Positions 34,345 through 46,499 of a stretch of DNA of 64,000 nt are shown piece after piece; the first letter of the stretch is position 1, and the number at the start of each line of letters is the position of its first letter. Source of the stretch: Allodiplogaster sudhausi (Eukaryota > Nematoda > Chromadorea > Rhabditida > Diplogasteridae). A program made the position numbers and the translations under genes. A model generated the notes under the pieces. It saw only the letters and a program-made list of their open reading frames with translations. It had not been told where the DNA came from and ran no database searches. The stretch lies in the NCBI GenBank assembly GCA_945643635.1, contig CALZFC010000030.1, forward strand, positions 1,541,001 through 1,605,000, in the 5' to 3' direction.

Positions 34345-35120
34345 CGTAGAATGAAAGTTTCTCTAAAAGCGAGTCGGCGAGCCTAACTTTGAGACTCTTT
34401 CGCCAACTCCCATCCACTCTAGTCTCCTTTCTTTTTCTCGATCTCTCTCTCTCTCTTTCTCTCCTTTTCTATCTCTCCCTTATCTCTCTCTCTCTCTACT
34501 TTCTCTCCCTCTCTCTCTCTCTCTCTTCTATTCGAAAAGTCGAAACCAAAAAGGGATAGATCAAATTCTCACAAGTCCGTATTCCCAGCACCTTCTTAAA
34601 GTGAGAACTTGTGAAGACTCGCGCTCATTCACTCAGTGTTAGCAAAAATTTTCTTTTTTCAAAACATTTTCTTTGCACTGAAAAAGTGTTACATTCACAT
34701 GCTCAAAAGATCAAGGCCATTTTCTCTATTGTGCGTGTATGTATTTTGCCATTCATTTCGAAATAATTGCTCAATTCACATTAGACAATATTCCATTAGA
34801 ACTTTTATGTCTTGTCGCAATAAGAAGTTTTTAGACTTTCATATAAAATTGATTTATTCGTAAAGAAACAATAATTATTTGGCCAGAGCGAGAATAAAGC
34901 CAGCTTGAATTACTGCGAAATACAAAAGCAACATGAAGGAGAAAAAACAAAGTTCCAAAAGAACAAAGGAAGAAGTCTCATTTACTCTCCACCAACGGAT
35001 GCTTCAACCATGGATTTTGATCCTCTATGAAGCGGCGGTGAGCATCGAGGCATCAGGAGAAGGTTCTGGAAAATATAAGCAGACTTGGGATTCTTGTGAT
35101 TCCCACTTAAGAGTTTTTTT
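34345..35120. other. Upstream of gene E; CT-rich tract, no gene recognised
   Basis: 34436-34533 is a (CT)n-rich tract near the presumed promoter of gene E. 34933-35120 holds an open plus frame of unknown meaning. No exon is supported. Confidence 0.4.
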
Positions 35121-35946
35121 TTATAAATACTCTTTCAGAGTACATTTTTTTAAATGCATAAACGAAACAGACCTAAAATAAGAATTCACTAGAGGAAAGA
35201 GGGTTGGTGGTGCAGGATCGGTTCGCAATTCGACTTCATGCACGGGATAGTCGTCCAGCGAGATCGCAGGGGTTGTAGTGCTGATCGGGTTCTTAAATGA
35301 ACAAGGAGCTCGGCATCTCTCTCTCTCTCTCTTTTTCTAACCCTCTCTTTCTCTCACACACTCGTCTCTCTTTCGTTCTCAGTCTCTCATTCTTCCCCCT
35401 CTCTCTCTCTCTTCCTCACTTTCTTTATCTCACACTCTTTCTTTCTCTTTAATTCCTTCCCTTTCTCTCTCTCTCTTTCTCACGTTCTTTCTCTCGCACA
35501 CACTCTCTCTCTCTCTCTTAATTTTATTCCCTCCCTCCTTCTCTGTTCTACCTTCGTAATGGCGCGGTCCTCTGCTCGTCTATAGAAGATACAAGAAGCG
35601 ATAGCTAATGTTCCGATCGTGATAAGAAGGATGCAGAGTACGAGTCGAATGAAAGTATATGTGCGCCTGCTCTTCTTTGTTGTCCTGGGTTCTTCTCCCA
35701 GAAGCAAAGGGAGCAGTGGTTCTCCCTTTCGCGATGCGGAGGCAGCTAAACAAAGGATTGAAACATTGTAATGAATTGAATTAATTAATTGAAGAGAAAT
35801 TGTGAAAGTGTAAAAGGATTTTAATTGTTTGATGAGCCGTCTCAAAAGTCTTTACCAATATCCAATTGCTGTTGGAATGGCACGACCAGAGGCTTCCGTG
35901 GCGCCTTATCGATTGAATAAATCTTCATTCTCTTCTGCAAGAACAT
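35121..35946 (-). CDS. Small single-pass membrane protein, unknown function
   Basis: Three exons (35856-35946, 35552-35745, 35121-35291) join in phase to about 151 residues. MFLQKRMKIYSIDKAPRKPL opens a basic cytoplasmic-type N-terminus, followed by GEPLLPLLLGEEPRTTKKS. One hydrophobic helix, FIRLVLCILLITIGTLAIAS, precedes a charged region. The last exon reads NPISTTTPAISLDDYPVHEV, then ELRTDPAPPTLFP. A TTTTAG acceptor inside the last exon means the C-terminus could differ. No family is recognised. A GA-rich intron (sense strand) separates exons 2 and 3. Confidence 0.55.
35310..35522. repeat. CT-rich low-complexity tract
   Basis: Long (CT)n runs with interruptions lie in the last intron of the small membrane protein gene on the opposite strand. 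Confidence 0.9.
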
Positions 35947-35994
35947 TTCTAACGACAGGGAACATCTAAAAATGAGTAAAAAAAGTTGTTTTAG

Positions 35995-37440
35995 AGTCTA
36001 TTAGAATATAAAAGCCAGAGTCTGCCGAACTCATCGAGAGTGAAGTCCAAAATGGAATGCGATGCTGTTCGGGTCGTGTTTCCGAAAGAACGATATTAAC
36101 TAACACCTAATAAAGAAAATGCCGGCGCAGAACTCCCAGAGGCAATATTGCGCACCACATTAATGCACGCTTTTCAGAGATTCTCATTGGCATTTCGTTG
36201 TTTTAATAAGATGATGAGGCTCTTTCTGACTTCTCGTCGTTTTGCCACAATTAACTAATCTGTCTTCTGCACGTAATTGCCACTCAAATCATTTAATGAT
36301 CCTGTGAAGCCTTAAATTATGTACATATTCATCTTACAAAGCGTTATAATATATTATGCGTCTTAAGAAATTGCTGAAGATCATATGCCTGCTGCCAGAC
36401 TCGAATCTTTACTCATATAAAGAACGATTAGAATGATAATAAGAATGATTGGCTCACATCACTTTTCTTCCTGTTACGACTCGATTTATAAAAAAAATTA
36501 TTCATGTGCTCATTGTTAATGTCACATCTCTGATTGAGAGACTCCATGTCTTCAGAGCTTTTGCTGCTCTGAAGACAGGGGTCTCTCAGCCATTTCAGAA
36601 AATGCGCTATCTAATTGTGAGACGATAAATGTTAGTGAGATTGTGAATACTTTTACTGCTTTCGCGCACCAGATCTATAAAAAGACGAGGAGTTGTATCT
36701 CTGGGTTCTGAGCGTTGACGCTTCCAAATGCGCCGACGTAGATGTCGATATCTCAGACAATCGGACAGCCATATGTAATTACCCTTTTAGGAAGACCATT
36801 TTCTAAAAGGTTTGTTGTACTCCATTATATTTCCAGCTTTTTCGTACGCATCAAGATGTGGTTCTGAAAGCAATGAATGGTCCAGAGTAAATAGATCCGA
36901 AATATAAATGTCATTGAAGTGAAAACGTTGTAGTCTTTGTCGGCCTTTTTCATTCTCAGGTCTTGCCGATTATTTTCGCACCGATTTGGTCCTTTACATG
37001 AACCCAACATTTTAGACGTTTTTGATATACTCTTATTGTTAGACAATGAGGATGAAAAAGGGGAATGTATTATAGTGTATATATATACTTTGTTAATGCC
37101 AAACATGCTACCGTATTTAACATTCTCAGCATTTCTAGGGTTCAGATATTAATTACGAAACGAAAATTCTCAATATTTTCCGCGTTTACCGCTAATAAGA
37201 TCTCAGCAATTTTATAAATGTATTAGAAAATTACCAAACTGGAATCCGTAGAATATAACAAAAGAAATTTCATGATGTGAAGCCTGTTTGACGCACCAAA
37301 TCTACAAAGGCTGGGACTTGTTTCTCATGGTTTTCGAAATATTTCAAGCAAAAATATTTAAATTGGAGCAATGATTAAAATTCTCATTTTTCTGCTTAAA
37401 ATTGGCAAAATTCAAGCATGTTTGAAAGCTCACTTTTTAT
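35995..37440. repeat. Repeat B copy, then R1 copy
   Basis: 36010-36330 matches 44890-45260, 46520-46890 and 48290-48480 (landmarks AACACCTAATAAAGAAAA, GATGATGAGGCTCTTTCTGA, CTGTCTTCTGCACGTAATTG). 36825-37240 is a plus-orientation R1 copy (CATGAACCCAACATTTTAGA). No gene is supported between them. Confidence 0.65.
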
Positions 37441-38110
37441 TTACTAGCCATGACCAACAAGACCAGTCACTTCAAGAAGATAAGGTCCGATCTGATGGGT
37501 AAGGCAACATCTTGCCGCGATAGTCAGGGTCATATAGCAATTAATCAGCAAGAATCATTTGTCATTTGCAATCATTTGAGTTGACAAAATCGTTTGTATG
37601 AGATTAATTGAGTAAGGTCAACTTAGTTGCAGAGTTAAGAGTCGACTGTAATACAAAACGAATTAAGCGAGAACATCATTTTATTCTTCACCAGCCTACG
37701 ACAGGAAGCGTAAAAGGAAATACGGAGAGAAAAATTAAAATAAACAGCATGACTATGAGAAAGTGTTCAAAAGAAAGGGGTTGGTCCACTTCTGATAAGG
37801 TTGAAAGTTGTACATCCGTAGTTAACCATAAGGAACACCATGAGCAGGAAGGAATTCACGGGTGAGCTGCAACAGGTATGTAAGCTTCAGGTAATTAACA
37901 AGGTGTACGAGAAAGTTGTAGCATATTATTTTATTTCCTAACTTAATTTTTTTTTCTATGTACATATTTTTGCTGTAAACACCTTGATATCTTTCGTTGC
38001 ACTGTGTGTGGCCAAATTGAGGATCTATTATTTGCAACATATTCTTTCTTCCCTGGGACATCTGTACGGCCATCAGAATGGGCAGACGAAAGAGAAGATT
38101 TGACAAGGGC
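37440..38110 (-). pseudogene. Decayed copy G0 of a small gene with a terminal helix
   Basis: The minus strand after an acceptor at about 37870 reads LTREFLP and then runs to a stop. A 4-nt insertion relative to the 44250 copy destroys the frame that would give EFLLMVFLMV. The flank 37480-37690 matches 43860-44060 and 45610-45760. Upstream exons are not recognisable here. Confidence 0.5.
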
Positions 38111-38464
38111 TGATTGCGGAGAGACGTAAGACGAACGGACGAACAAATTTATCAATAATTGTTTCCTAATAAAGTATGATTCAGCCCGAAAAATAGTAGC
38201 AACAAGATGAGATTACAACCAATAAAGCTCACTTTTCAATGACCGATTCGCAAAGAACAAATTCTAATCGATTGCACTTCGAAAAACCAGAGTCGTATTT
38301 GATCTATCGAGAGAAAGTACATACGAAGAACGTCAAACAGCACTGGATGAGTGAAAGAAGAGCTGTCGAAGAGTTAAAACACGAACACAATTATCATTAT
38401 TGAACTAACAACATCATTATTAAAGTTGATGTTTATAAATAAGCATTTATTGACGAAACATGTA

Positions 38465-39856
38465 TCAGAGAATCCAGTCGGGTCGGCTCAATTTCTCGAT
38501 ATGAACGCCGTGTGCCATTTCAACCTGTGAAGCGAGCGTATGGAAAGACGATATCGGAATGTCTGATTAGATCTCGTGTTCGTCGATCCCACCTACCCTT
38601 TCCTTATCAATGTTTTTTTTAAAACTGTTTTGCAATTGAATGACTATCTTATCCAATTTATTCTATTTTAATGTTGTCACATTGAAATAATTAAGTATGT
38701 ACCTAATTTCATGTGCGATGAATAAAATAAAATAAAATAAATGGGGCCTGATCATATTTATGTATGTATGTATGTATATACCTGAGGTAGCCGTGCGTAT
38801 TGCTCGAAGTTGAAATGAGGATCCGGCGATGCGCTGCGCCGCTTCAATTCCTGTATTAAAAGGTTTTTTTTTAAATCTAATTCTATCTTATAAAAACAAG
38901 AGAGATAAAAGAAGACAAGAAAGATAAAATAAGAAAGAGAGATCAAATAAGACAAGACAAAAAGATGGTTGGTAGGACTACGGTTCTCTGTGGAATAGAT
39001 GTTTTAATTACTCACGGGGAATGATAAACAGACGGTACCTGAAGAATGCAGAAGAGAGCGGCCGGCTGTACCTTCATGTACAGCTTGTGGACGACAAGCT
39101 CAGGTTGCTTCACGAGAGATTGAACATCTTCCACCCCGAACACACAGGACGCTTGCGTGAAGATACCTTAAAAGGGGGAGGGGGTTGTGTTTAGGTTAGG
39201 TAATTAAACTATTTAATTAAAAAGGAATAAATATAAAAAAAACGGCAAGCTCTAACCTTTGCACCTCTCTGCATCGGACCATACTTGATATCGGCTGATG
39301 TAGTTTCCTGTAATGCACGGTGGGTGCTCGCAGCTGACCTAAGCTCAAAAGTAGTCATGACTGATGGTCTCTTTCGTACTTTCTCTTTTTTTCCCTTTTT
39401 TTCTCTATTTCTCTTTTTCTCATTGTCTCTCTTTCTCTTTCTCTCTCATTGCCTGTTTTTGAAACAGTATCGTTTATATAATACTACATGAATGAAAGAT
39501 AAATAAGAAAAGGGGCGGATTAATACCTCTCATGCTGTTGTTTTTCTCGTCTCTTTTATAGGTGAGGCGCGCTTTGAAAATCGCCTGTGAGAACTGCAGA
39601 ACAAAAGAAGCTTCTCCTTTCAGTGTTGATCATATGCACTTTCGAGTCGTGCAAGGATATTTAATGTGGTACTAATAATAATAAGGTTATTTAACAGTAG
39701 GATATTAACAAGTATACATACGTGTAGGATTGCCAGCAACTGTCGCCCAGTAAGCCTCGTCCGGGATGCTGATTCCCTGAAGGGATTGAGTATGAAGAAG
39801 CGCACGAAGTTATTGAGAGGGAGAGAGGTATATACATAGATATATATTTATTTATT

Positions 39857-39888
<32 letters not shown>

Positions 39889-40132
39889 TTTCTATATATA
39901 TATAAATATATATGTATCATAGCCCCAAACGTCGAGAAAGCGCAAAAGTTGGAGCGCCCGAGATTCGGTGACTAAAACGTGGACAGCTGCGCGAGGCACC
40001 AGAGAAGATATTGATGACTTGTAGAGAGGCAGAGGCGAGCTCTCAATTTTGGTATTTTTTTTTTAAGAGAAAAAATATTATTCAGAAGAACATGAGGATT
40101 AATGTATAATAATAATAATAATAATAATAATA

Positions 40133-40178
<46 letters not shown>

Positions 40179-40433
40179 GTATTAGAATTAGAATTAGGAT
40201 TAGTATTATTATTATTATTATTATAAATTAAAATGCGCACCTCTGGTTTCTTTCCTTGATAACGACCATGCTGGAATTCTTTAACTTCCGCATTGACTGA
40301 TCCATTTAGGGCGCGGAAGATTCGCACCATCTCAAGATTTGTGCGAAGAGGAGCATCCACGCCGGCGAGATACTACAGAGGAAGAAGATAAACGGGGAGA
40401 GAAATAAAGAGAGAGAGGAGTGGAGAGGGAGAG

Positions 40434-40470
<37 letters not shown>

Positions 40471-41007
40471 GAGGAAAAGACATGGAGAAGCAAGAGAGAG
40501 GAGAAAGAGTTAATCACCTGAAAGTATCTCCACTTGTGATCGAGCGAATCCAGCGTTGCCATACAAGATTTCACCGCTTTGATGATCTCGTAGTTGCCCC
40601 ATTGCATTGGCCCAACTTGCTGAACAAGGGGAAAAGTTGTTGTTTATCTCGGAATTTTACGGATTTGTGCTCTGGATCGATTGAGAAGTCACCAACAATG
40701 ACGTGGACATTCTCGAAACAGTCGGGGAGGCCGTGGATGAGACGGAGAAAGACGTTGTCAGCGAGAGCGGAGACAGCGAAGCAGTACGCGTTCTGAGGAT
40801 GGTAGAAGGCGGAGAGCATCAGCAGCACCTGGAAGAAGAAGACGCATCTTTGAGAGAGAGGGAGAGCGACGGAAAAATTGGGAGAGAGAGAGGGAGAGAG
40901 AGAGAGGAGGAGGAGGAAGAGAGACAAAGATACAGAAGGAGAGAAAGGGAGAGAGAAAAATGGAGAGAGAGACAGGGAGAGAGAGGTAGAGAGAGAGAGA
41001 AAGGGAC

Positions 41008-41050
<43 letters not shown>

Positions 41051-41905
41051 AAGAGATGGAGAGAGAGGCAGAGAGAAAGAGATTTAGAAAAAAAGCAACC
41101 TGCACAAACTCAGTGTAGACTAGAATGCCATAGGCAAGAGGGAAAGACGCCTCCTCTTCACTTAGCGGCTCTTGTCGAAAGTCAAAGAGTTCGTGATAGA
41201 GCGAGCATCTGTATGCACATTCAATCAATGAGTTTTTAATTAATTTATTTATTAAGTTCTATTCTTACTACTTGTTTTTGCATTTGAACTACATACCTTA
41301 TTATCCTATTTAACTGCTGTCATACTTAAATCTTTATTTCATATACATAAGATAAACAAACAAGTAAAAAAGATAAATTTTAAAAGAGAAGAAAACACCG
41401 TCGATACCTGTCACGGCTCTTGAGAATCTGCTCAAGCACTTGCGACGTGTCAAAAGTCCACTGCTTGGCGGCAGCAATCTCTGCGCGCTCTCCGGCGACG
41501 ACAGCCGAGCAGTTGTGAGGCAGCGAGAAGAGAAGAGGCGGCGCTCTCGACGATCGTGAGAAGGACACGGAGGAGAGCGCCGTTCTCATGCTGTTTTCAA
41601 ATGATCTGATCTCTGACCAATGATCAATGATCACAAGTCTGATCAACTTTAAGAGATTAAGAGGATGTCTGTGTGCTTAAAATATGCCCCATAATCCTCA
41701 AGAAAAGAGCGACGCGAAAGACAAGAGAGGCAGACAAGAAAGATCAGCAGTTCTTAAGGTTTCCTTTTTTGCACAGCCTCTTTATGAAATCAAAACCAAA
41801 CTTGTATTGATAGAATTGGAGAACGTCCAGATACATCCAGGCGTAAAAGGAAAGCAAGACAACCATGGACAGGAGAAGGATGCCGAATAAATGCAGTGGT
41901 TTCAT
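38465..41905 (-). CDS. Core-2/I-branching beta-1,6-N-acetylglucosaminyltransferase family
   Basis: Family enzymes transfer GlcNAc in beta-1,6 linkage to branch O-glycans in the Golgi. About eleven minus-strand exons start at ATG 41905 with a type II signal anchor (LFGILLLSMVVLLSFYAWM). In order come LPHNCSAVVAGERAEI, PLSEEEASFPLAYGILVY (about 41140), FYHPQNAYCFAVSALAD (40790), WGNYEIIKAVKSCMATL (40600), YLAGVDAPLRTNLEMVRIF (40370), LPLYKSSISSLVPRAAV (40010), GISIPDEAYWATVAG (39760), CITGNYISRYQVWSDAERCK (39280) and VFGVEDVQSLVKQPELVVHK (39130). The gene ends DWIL at 38465. All family blocks are present in order, so the gene looks functional. Exon edges near 41780 and 39560 are uncertain. The specific acceptor glycan cannot be told. 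Confidence 0.88.
39836..40225. repeat. (TA)n and (AAT/ATT)n microsatellites in introns of the glycosyltransferase gene
   Basis: A TA-rich run lies at 39836-39915. AAT then ATT trinucleotide runs meet at about 40131, giving an inverted structure at 40107-40222. Confidence 0.9.
40425..41090. repeat. (GA)n tracts in introns of the glycosyltransferase gene
   Basis: 40425-40500 and 40850-41088 are GA-rich on the plus strand, hence CT-rich in the sense of the gene, immediately upstream of acceptors. The long charged frames here are repeat artefacts. Confidence 0.9.
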
Positions 41906-42399
41906 TATTAGATGAGCGAGAGCTAGAGAGGAGACCGCCGCTTCAGGGGAAGAGCAAGGAACAAAGTGAAGTGAGCTCTCGCCCGGTTGTGGAATAAGAA
42001 TAGCATTATGAAATGGACGAGAGACTCACGTAAACTATTATTCTAATTAGAACAATAGCGTGAATCTATCAATACTGAATGACTCATTAAAGCTATGCAA
42101 CAAGAAATGAGTCATACATACATATATGACGATGCCAACTAAAAAAAACGGTCGTTTTTACGTTTTCTAGAGAATTGTGACATGTGTGGGTGTACTAAAC
42201 TGCATATTTTTTTGAGCATCTTTATTCACGGACAAAAGTGTGCAAAAAAAATTGCACATAAAAATACATGTACTAACATGCGCATAAATCATTTAGGAAA
42301 ATGAGCATGAAAGTACGCGTATAAATGTGTACAGGAATCAGACTGAAAAATAGGCAGAAAAGTACATGAACTAACGTGCTCAAAATTCATTATGAAAAA
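41906..42399. other. Upstream of the glycosyltransferase gene; no gene recognised
   Basis: Presumed promoter, then AT-rich DNA. 42140-42175 (CCAACTAAAAAAAACGG, TTTTTACGTT) resembles the end of the MITE at 50897-51085. Confidence 0.4.
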
Positions 42400-42546
42400 T
42401 GAGCACGAATATACGCGTACAAAATTGCTCAAAAAATTTGCGCAAGAAAATACGCGTACAAAATTGCTCAAAAAATTTGCGTAAGAAAATACGCGTACAA
42501 AACTGCTCTAATTTTTGCGCAAGAAAATACGCGTACAAATTGCACA
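42400..42546. repeat. 39-bp tandem repeat containing TACGCGTA
   Basis: About four units. The palindrome TACGCGTA recurs at 42412, 42451, 42490 and about 42529, each followed by CAAAATTGCTC and a TTTGCGC-like part. Weaker units extend left to about 42310. Confidence 0.85.
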
Positions 42547-42739
42547 AAATTTTTGCGCTTAACATCGGACCAATTAAAAAATAGTGCAAGAAAAATTTAG
42601 AATGGAATAGCAGAAAATTAGTGAAATAATAATGTTAACTATTCAAAAATCGGCTAAAAGCAATAAGTGGACTTCGAATTATATAAACAAACAAAACAGG
42701 CAAAATTCAAACTAATCAACCCTCAATATCGAGACTTAC

Positions 42740-42877
42740 TGCGTTCTCGTCATCTTCTGATTGCAAGTCTTTTTGATTCGGTCTCCGTTGATTCCCTGCT
42801 TCTTCCTCGTCCTCCTCCCCATCTTCTAACGTTGATGGAGATGATGGCCTTGACTGCGTCGGCAATGGCGTTGTCAT
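42740..42877 (-). CDS. Candidate first exon of an unidentified gene
   Basis: The minus frame from ATG 42877 reads MTTPLPTQSRPSSPSTLEDG, then EEDEEEAGNQRRP and QSEDDENA. It stops at a perfect GTAAGT donor at 42739. The acidic composition is protein-like. I could not find the following exon before the glycosyltransferase gene, and other frames are also open. Confidence 0.35.
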
Positions 42878-42989
42878 CTCGGATCAGCAGCGAAATGCTA
42901 TCAGTCGACATCGGAGAGCAGTGAGAGAAGACCTGCAATTCTCTTTCATTATTCTTCATTCACGTCCATTCATCTTCTTTTGCATTAGA

Positions 42990-43690
42990 TCCCTAAACAT
43001 CCGTTCTAGGGCGCATAAGTTCTCTTATAAAGAACGCTTACAATTAGTTGTTAGAATTATAAAAAGCATTACAATCTGTACACTGTCACATCGTTTTTCT
43101 TCATGCTATCGCTCCATTTATAATTAATTATGCATATACTTAGTGTGAATTTTTTGAAAAATCCATTTCCCACGTTGTATGTGAAACTGGCAAAATTAAC
43201 TTTTGCAATGCGCTGCTTTATCGTGCTCGATACTTTTAGACCAATAACCTCTAGAATTCTACGCTAGCACACATACATATACCATGTATCAATGCATACA
43301 TGTATTATGTACATATGTATATTTATATCTTAGAAAACGCTTATTATGCATCTTACCAAAGAGTATGTGCATGCTGCTAGAAGAGTAACCCTTACTTTTT
43401 AGAGCAGATTCAGGTAACTTGGTCGAATCTTCACTCTTATGTACATATATAGAACGCTTAGTTGGTAGAAATATAAGAAGAATGTTTTACCCCCCCCCCC
43501 CCCGCACACTCTCTCATCGTTTTTCTTCATGCTATCACTCCATTTATAATACATTATGTACATATTAGTGTGAATTGTTGAAAAATCCATTTCCTTTGTT
43601 GTTTTTTTTAAATTGGCAAAAATTCACTTTTGCGATGCGCTGACTCATCGTGTTAGATACTTTTAGACCAATACACGTTAGAATTCTAGA
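42990..43690. repeat. Direct repeat pair related to repeat B
   Basis: 42995-43250 and 43395-43690 repeat each other (ATCGTTTTTCTTCATGCTATC, CTCCATTTATAAT, AAAAATCCATTTCC). 36410-36500 is a third, weaker copy. A run of about 14 C lies at 43490-43503. Confidence 0.75.
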
Positions 43691-44016
43691 ATATCACCAT
43701 TCACTCTAGTCGAATGCGTTTATTAGTTTAATCATTCGTCCATAGTTATTGTAAACGTACCCAATTTAGGTAGTAAAATTGGAAATTTTTTTACATTAGT
43801 AAAATTATAAATATATGTAATTCTAAGTTAGTAAAATTGCAATCATAGCTGCGGGTAGACAAGTGATAATATCCGAACTGGTGAGTAAGGCAACATCGGG
43901 CTGTAGTTAGTGTTCGCATCGCAAACAACAGCAGAAATCTTTTGCAATAGTAAAATCGTTTGTATAAGTTTAACATGTAAGATTAAATACAGTTGTAGTT
44001 AGAAAAGTCAGCAAAG

Positions 44017-44793
44017 TTATCTAGCCGAAGGTCGACTATAACACAAAGCGTATTTAGGCGAGAAAGTCAATTCGATCTGCACAACTTTACGCCAGAATGA
44101 GTAAAAGAGAGAATGGAGAGAATATTTAGAATAAAAATCAAGACGGGGACAAAAAAAAATCAAATGGGGACAAAGTACTTTTGATAATGTCCAGACTCCA
44201 CAGCCACTGAGAACCGTAAGGAACACCATGAGCAGGAATTCACCCCTCGAGCTGCAACAAGAAAGCTTCATGTAATTAACAAGGTGTATTTCAGAATTTT
44301 AACAGCTTGATCTATGCATTTGCTTTTTTTTACTTGTACAGCCTTTATGTTTTGCAAAATCCTCAACAATAGGTGAATAATAATCCAATTCTAATCTCTT
44401 TAAATAAAAACCTACCTTCTTGATTTGCTGCTCTCTGCGTCGACGAGAGTAAGCAGCTTCAAGTCGCTCTATTCGCGATTGAATCTGTTCAAGATTCCGC
44501 CGTATACGCACTAGCAATTCCAGATTCGGCTGCGCTTCTTCCGGATTCTCTGCCGAGTTCCTCAAAATGAAGTGCTTTTGAAGGTAACGTGTTCTCCTGT
44601 TGCACAAAGTACATTACTTCGACTATTTCACGCGTCATTTTCTTGTAATCTTGGTGTAGATGTCAAATAATGATATCACAAACCTCTCAGCAATGGTCAC
44701 AGTGCCGTTGCCTTGGGAATTATAGGCGACAGCTTGAGGTTGGGAGAAGCGGACAGTTTTAGTAGTCGGAATAGCGTCCTGCGGCGCACTCAT
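44017..44793 (-). pseudogene. Small coiled-coil gene copy G1, frameshifted
   Basis: Exon 1 (44684-44793) reads MSAPQDAIPTTKTVRFSQPQ. Exon 2 (44416-44596) reads RYLQKHFILRNSAENPEE, then EQIQSRIERLEAAYSRRRR, an amphipathic coiled coil. Both have good GT donors and join in phase. Exon 3 (from 44251) starts LEG and hits TGA; one extra base relative to the G2 copy would otherwise allow EFLLMVFLTVLSGCGVW, a hydrophobic C-terminal helix. Either this is a pseudogene or the protein ends without the helix. Family unknown. Confidence 0.5.
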
Positions 44794-44869
44794 CTATATG
44801 AAACATTGTTTTGATCGAAAAAAAGCGGAAACAACAAGTGCGACAAATTTCGAAAGATAGAAAGACTGG

Positions 44870-45500
44870 GTCGTGCTGACTCCCCTTGGAGTCTAATAGA
44901 ATATAAAAGCCAGAGTCTGCCGATGTCATCGAGATTGCAGTCCAAAATGATATGCGAGGTCGGCTCATGTTGTCAAATGAAGGTTATTTGCACCAAATAA
45001 CTCAAAAAATTTATGCCGGGGCATATTCCCTGAGGCAATAGGCTTCACTGTGATCACTCCCTCACTCACCCTGCCGTTGACCCAGCAGATGAAGGGAAAT
45101 TCTCATTGGCATTTCGAAGTACTAATAAGATGATGAGGCTCTTTCTGACTTTTCGACATTTTGCCACCACCCAATAAACTGTCTTCTGCACGTAATTGTC
45201 TCTCGAATCGTTTAATGGTCTTGCGAAGTGTTGAAATTTTGGCAACTGTATAGGTCTCTCTAGGCATTTCTGAACAACTTTGCAAATTCTGAAAACTTAA
45301 TCGAACCTTCACTCTTCTAGACCTAAAGGATGTGAGCTGTTTCTCACTGTTCCGGAAAATTGCTTAACCACAAGCAAAAATTATTACATTGAAGCCCAAT
45401 TTGAAATTCACTTTATCCCTCTCTGCTGTACTATGTTAAATTGGCAACTCAGCATGTTTGAACGTTCGCTTTTGCATTGCGCTGGCTCACCGTGTTCGAT
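44870..45500. repeat. Repeat B copy within a duplicated block
   Basis: This matches 36010-36330 and 46520-46890. With the gene copies G1 and G2 it forms duplicated blocks at about 43720-45450 and 45470-46960. A 27-bp unit GACGAATGCGACAAGTCACTT is tandemly doubled at 45525-45580. Confidence 0.65.
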
Positions 45501-45820
45501 TGTTATGCACGAATACATGAAAGACGAATGCGACAAGTCACTTCAGTCGAACGACGAATGCGACAAGTCACTTCAGTCGAACGCATTTATTAGGATTATA
45601 AGACGAACTTGGGTCTAATCAGCAAGTAAAATTAACCAGGATTCACATCGAAAGTAGCAGCAAGAATTAACTGCTTGCAGTAGTTTAACTTATGGTTAGT
45701 AAGAAAATTAGATATCTAGTCGGGAGACGACTGAAACACGAAGCAAATTTAGGCGAGAAAGTCATTTCGATCTGTACCACTTTATGGCGGAACGCGTAAA
45801 ATCATATATGCAGAGAATAT

Positions 45821-46382
45821 TTAGATGACGATGGCAGCGAGTGCAAGCGGGGTTGGTCCTCTGCTGATAACATCGAAAGCTCCAATTCCAGTCATAGCCA
45901 TACAGATAACCACGTTTAGGAATTGAGAAGTGAGCTGCAACAGGTAAACATAATATAATTAACAAGGTATAATTCAAAATTTTGAAATCATATTCACTGT
46001 TTTTGCTTAGTTTTCGATCAGAAAAACCTGCCTTCTTGATTCTCTTCTCTCTGCGTCTATAAGCCGAAGCAGCTTCAACTTGCTCTATTCGCAATTGAAT
46101 TTGTTCACATTTCCATTTCATACCCACTAGCCCTTCTTCACTCGACTGCGCCCCTTCCAGATTCTCTGCTGAGTTCCTCAAAATGAAGTGCTTTTCAAGA
46201 AAACCGTGTTCTCCTGTTTCACAACGTACATAACTTCGATTATTTCACAAAGATGCCAAAAATTGATGTATACCATAATCCGTGCGGTTTGAAGGGTAGT
46301 GCTTTGGAATTACGGCCACAACTTACGGTTTGGGGATGCGGACCGCTTCAGTTGTCGGAATTGCGTCCTGCGGAATACTCAT
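45821..46382 (-). pseudogene. Small coiled-coil gene copy G2 with stop in exon 1
   Basis: Exon 1 from ATG 46382 reads MSIPQDAIPTTEAVRIPKP, then TAA where G1 has CAA. Exon 2 (46032 to about 46200) keeps the coiled coil (CEQIQLRIEQVEAASAYRR). It ends at a GC donor (GCAGGT) where G1 has GTAGGT. Exon 3 (45821-45932) is open: LTSQFLNVVICMAMTGIGAF, then a stop after LALAAIVI. G2 therefore keeps the part broken in G1 and breaks the part G1 keeps. A downstream start could still make a protein. Confidence 0.5.
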
Positions 46383-46499
46383 CTTAAATTAAACATAATC
46401 AATTTTGGGCGCAACAACAAAAGCGGAAACAACGATAGCGATAAGCCGATAACTTATCTTCAAAACACGGAAGAAATAACGAACTATGTAAACACTAGG

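Noticed and set aside
40703..41239. Long Glu/Arg-rich frame (and Leu/Ser frame on the other strand)
   Set aside because: A product of the (GA)n microsatellite overlapping real minus-strand glycosyltransferase exons.
42399..42589. Possible CRISPR-like array of 39-bp units
   Set aside because: Units are contiguous without unique spacers, and the setting is eukaryotic. It is a plain minisatellite.
43488..43504. Run of about 14 C as a regulatory element
   Set aside because: A simple homopolymer in a repeat copy and likely variable; nothing else supports function.
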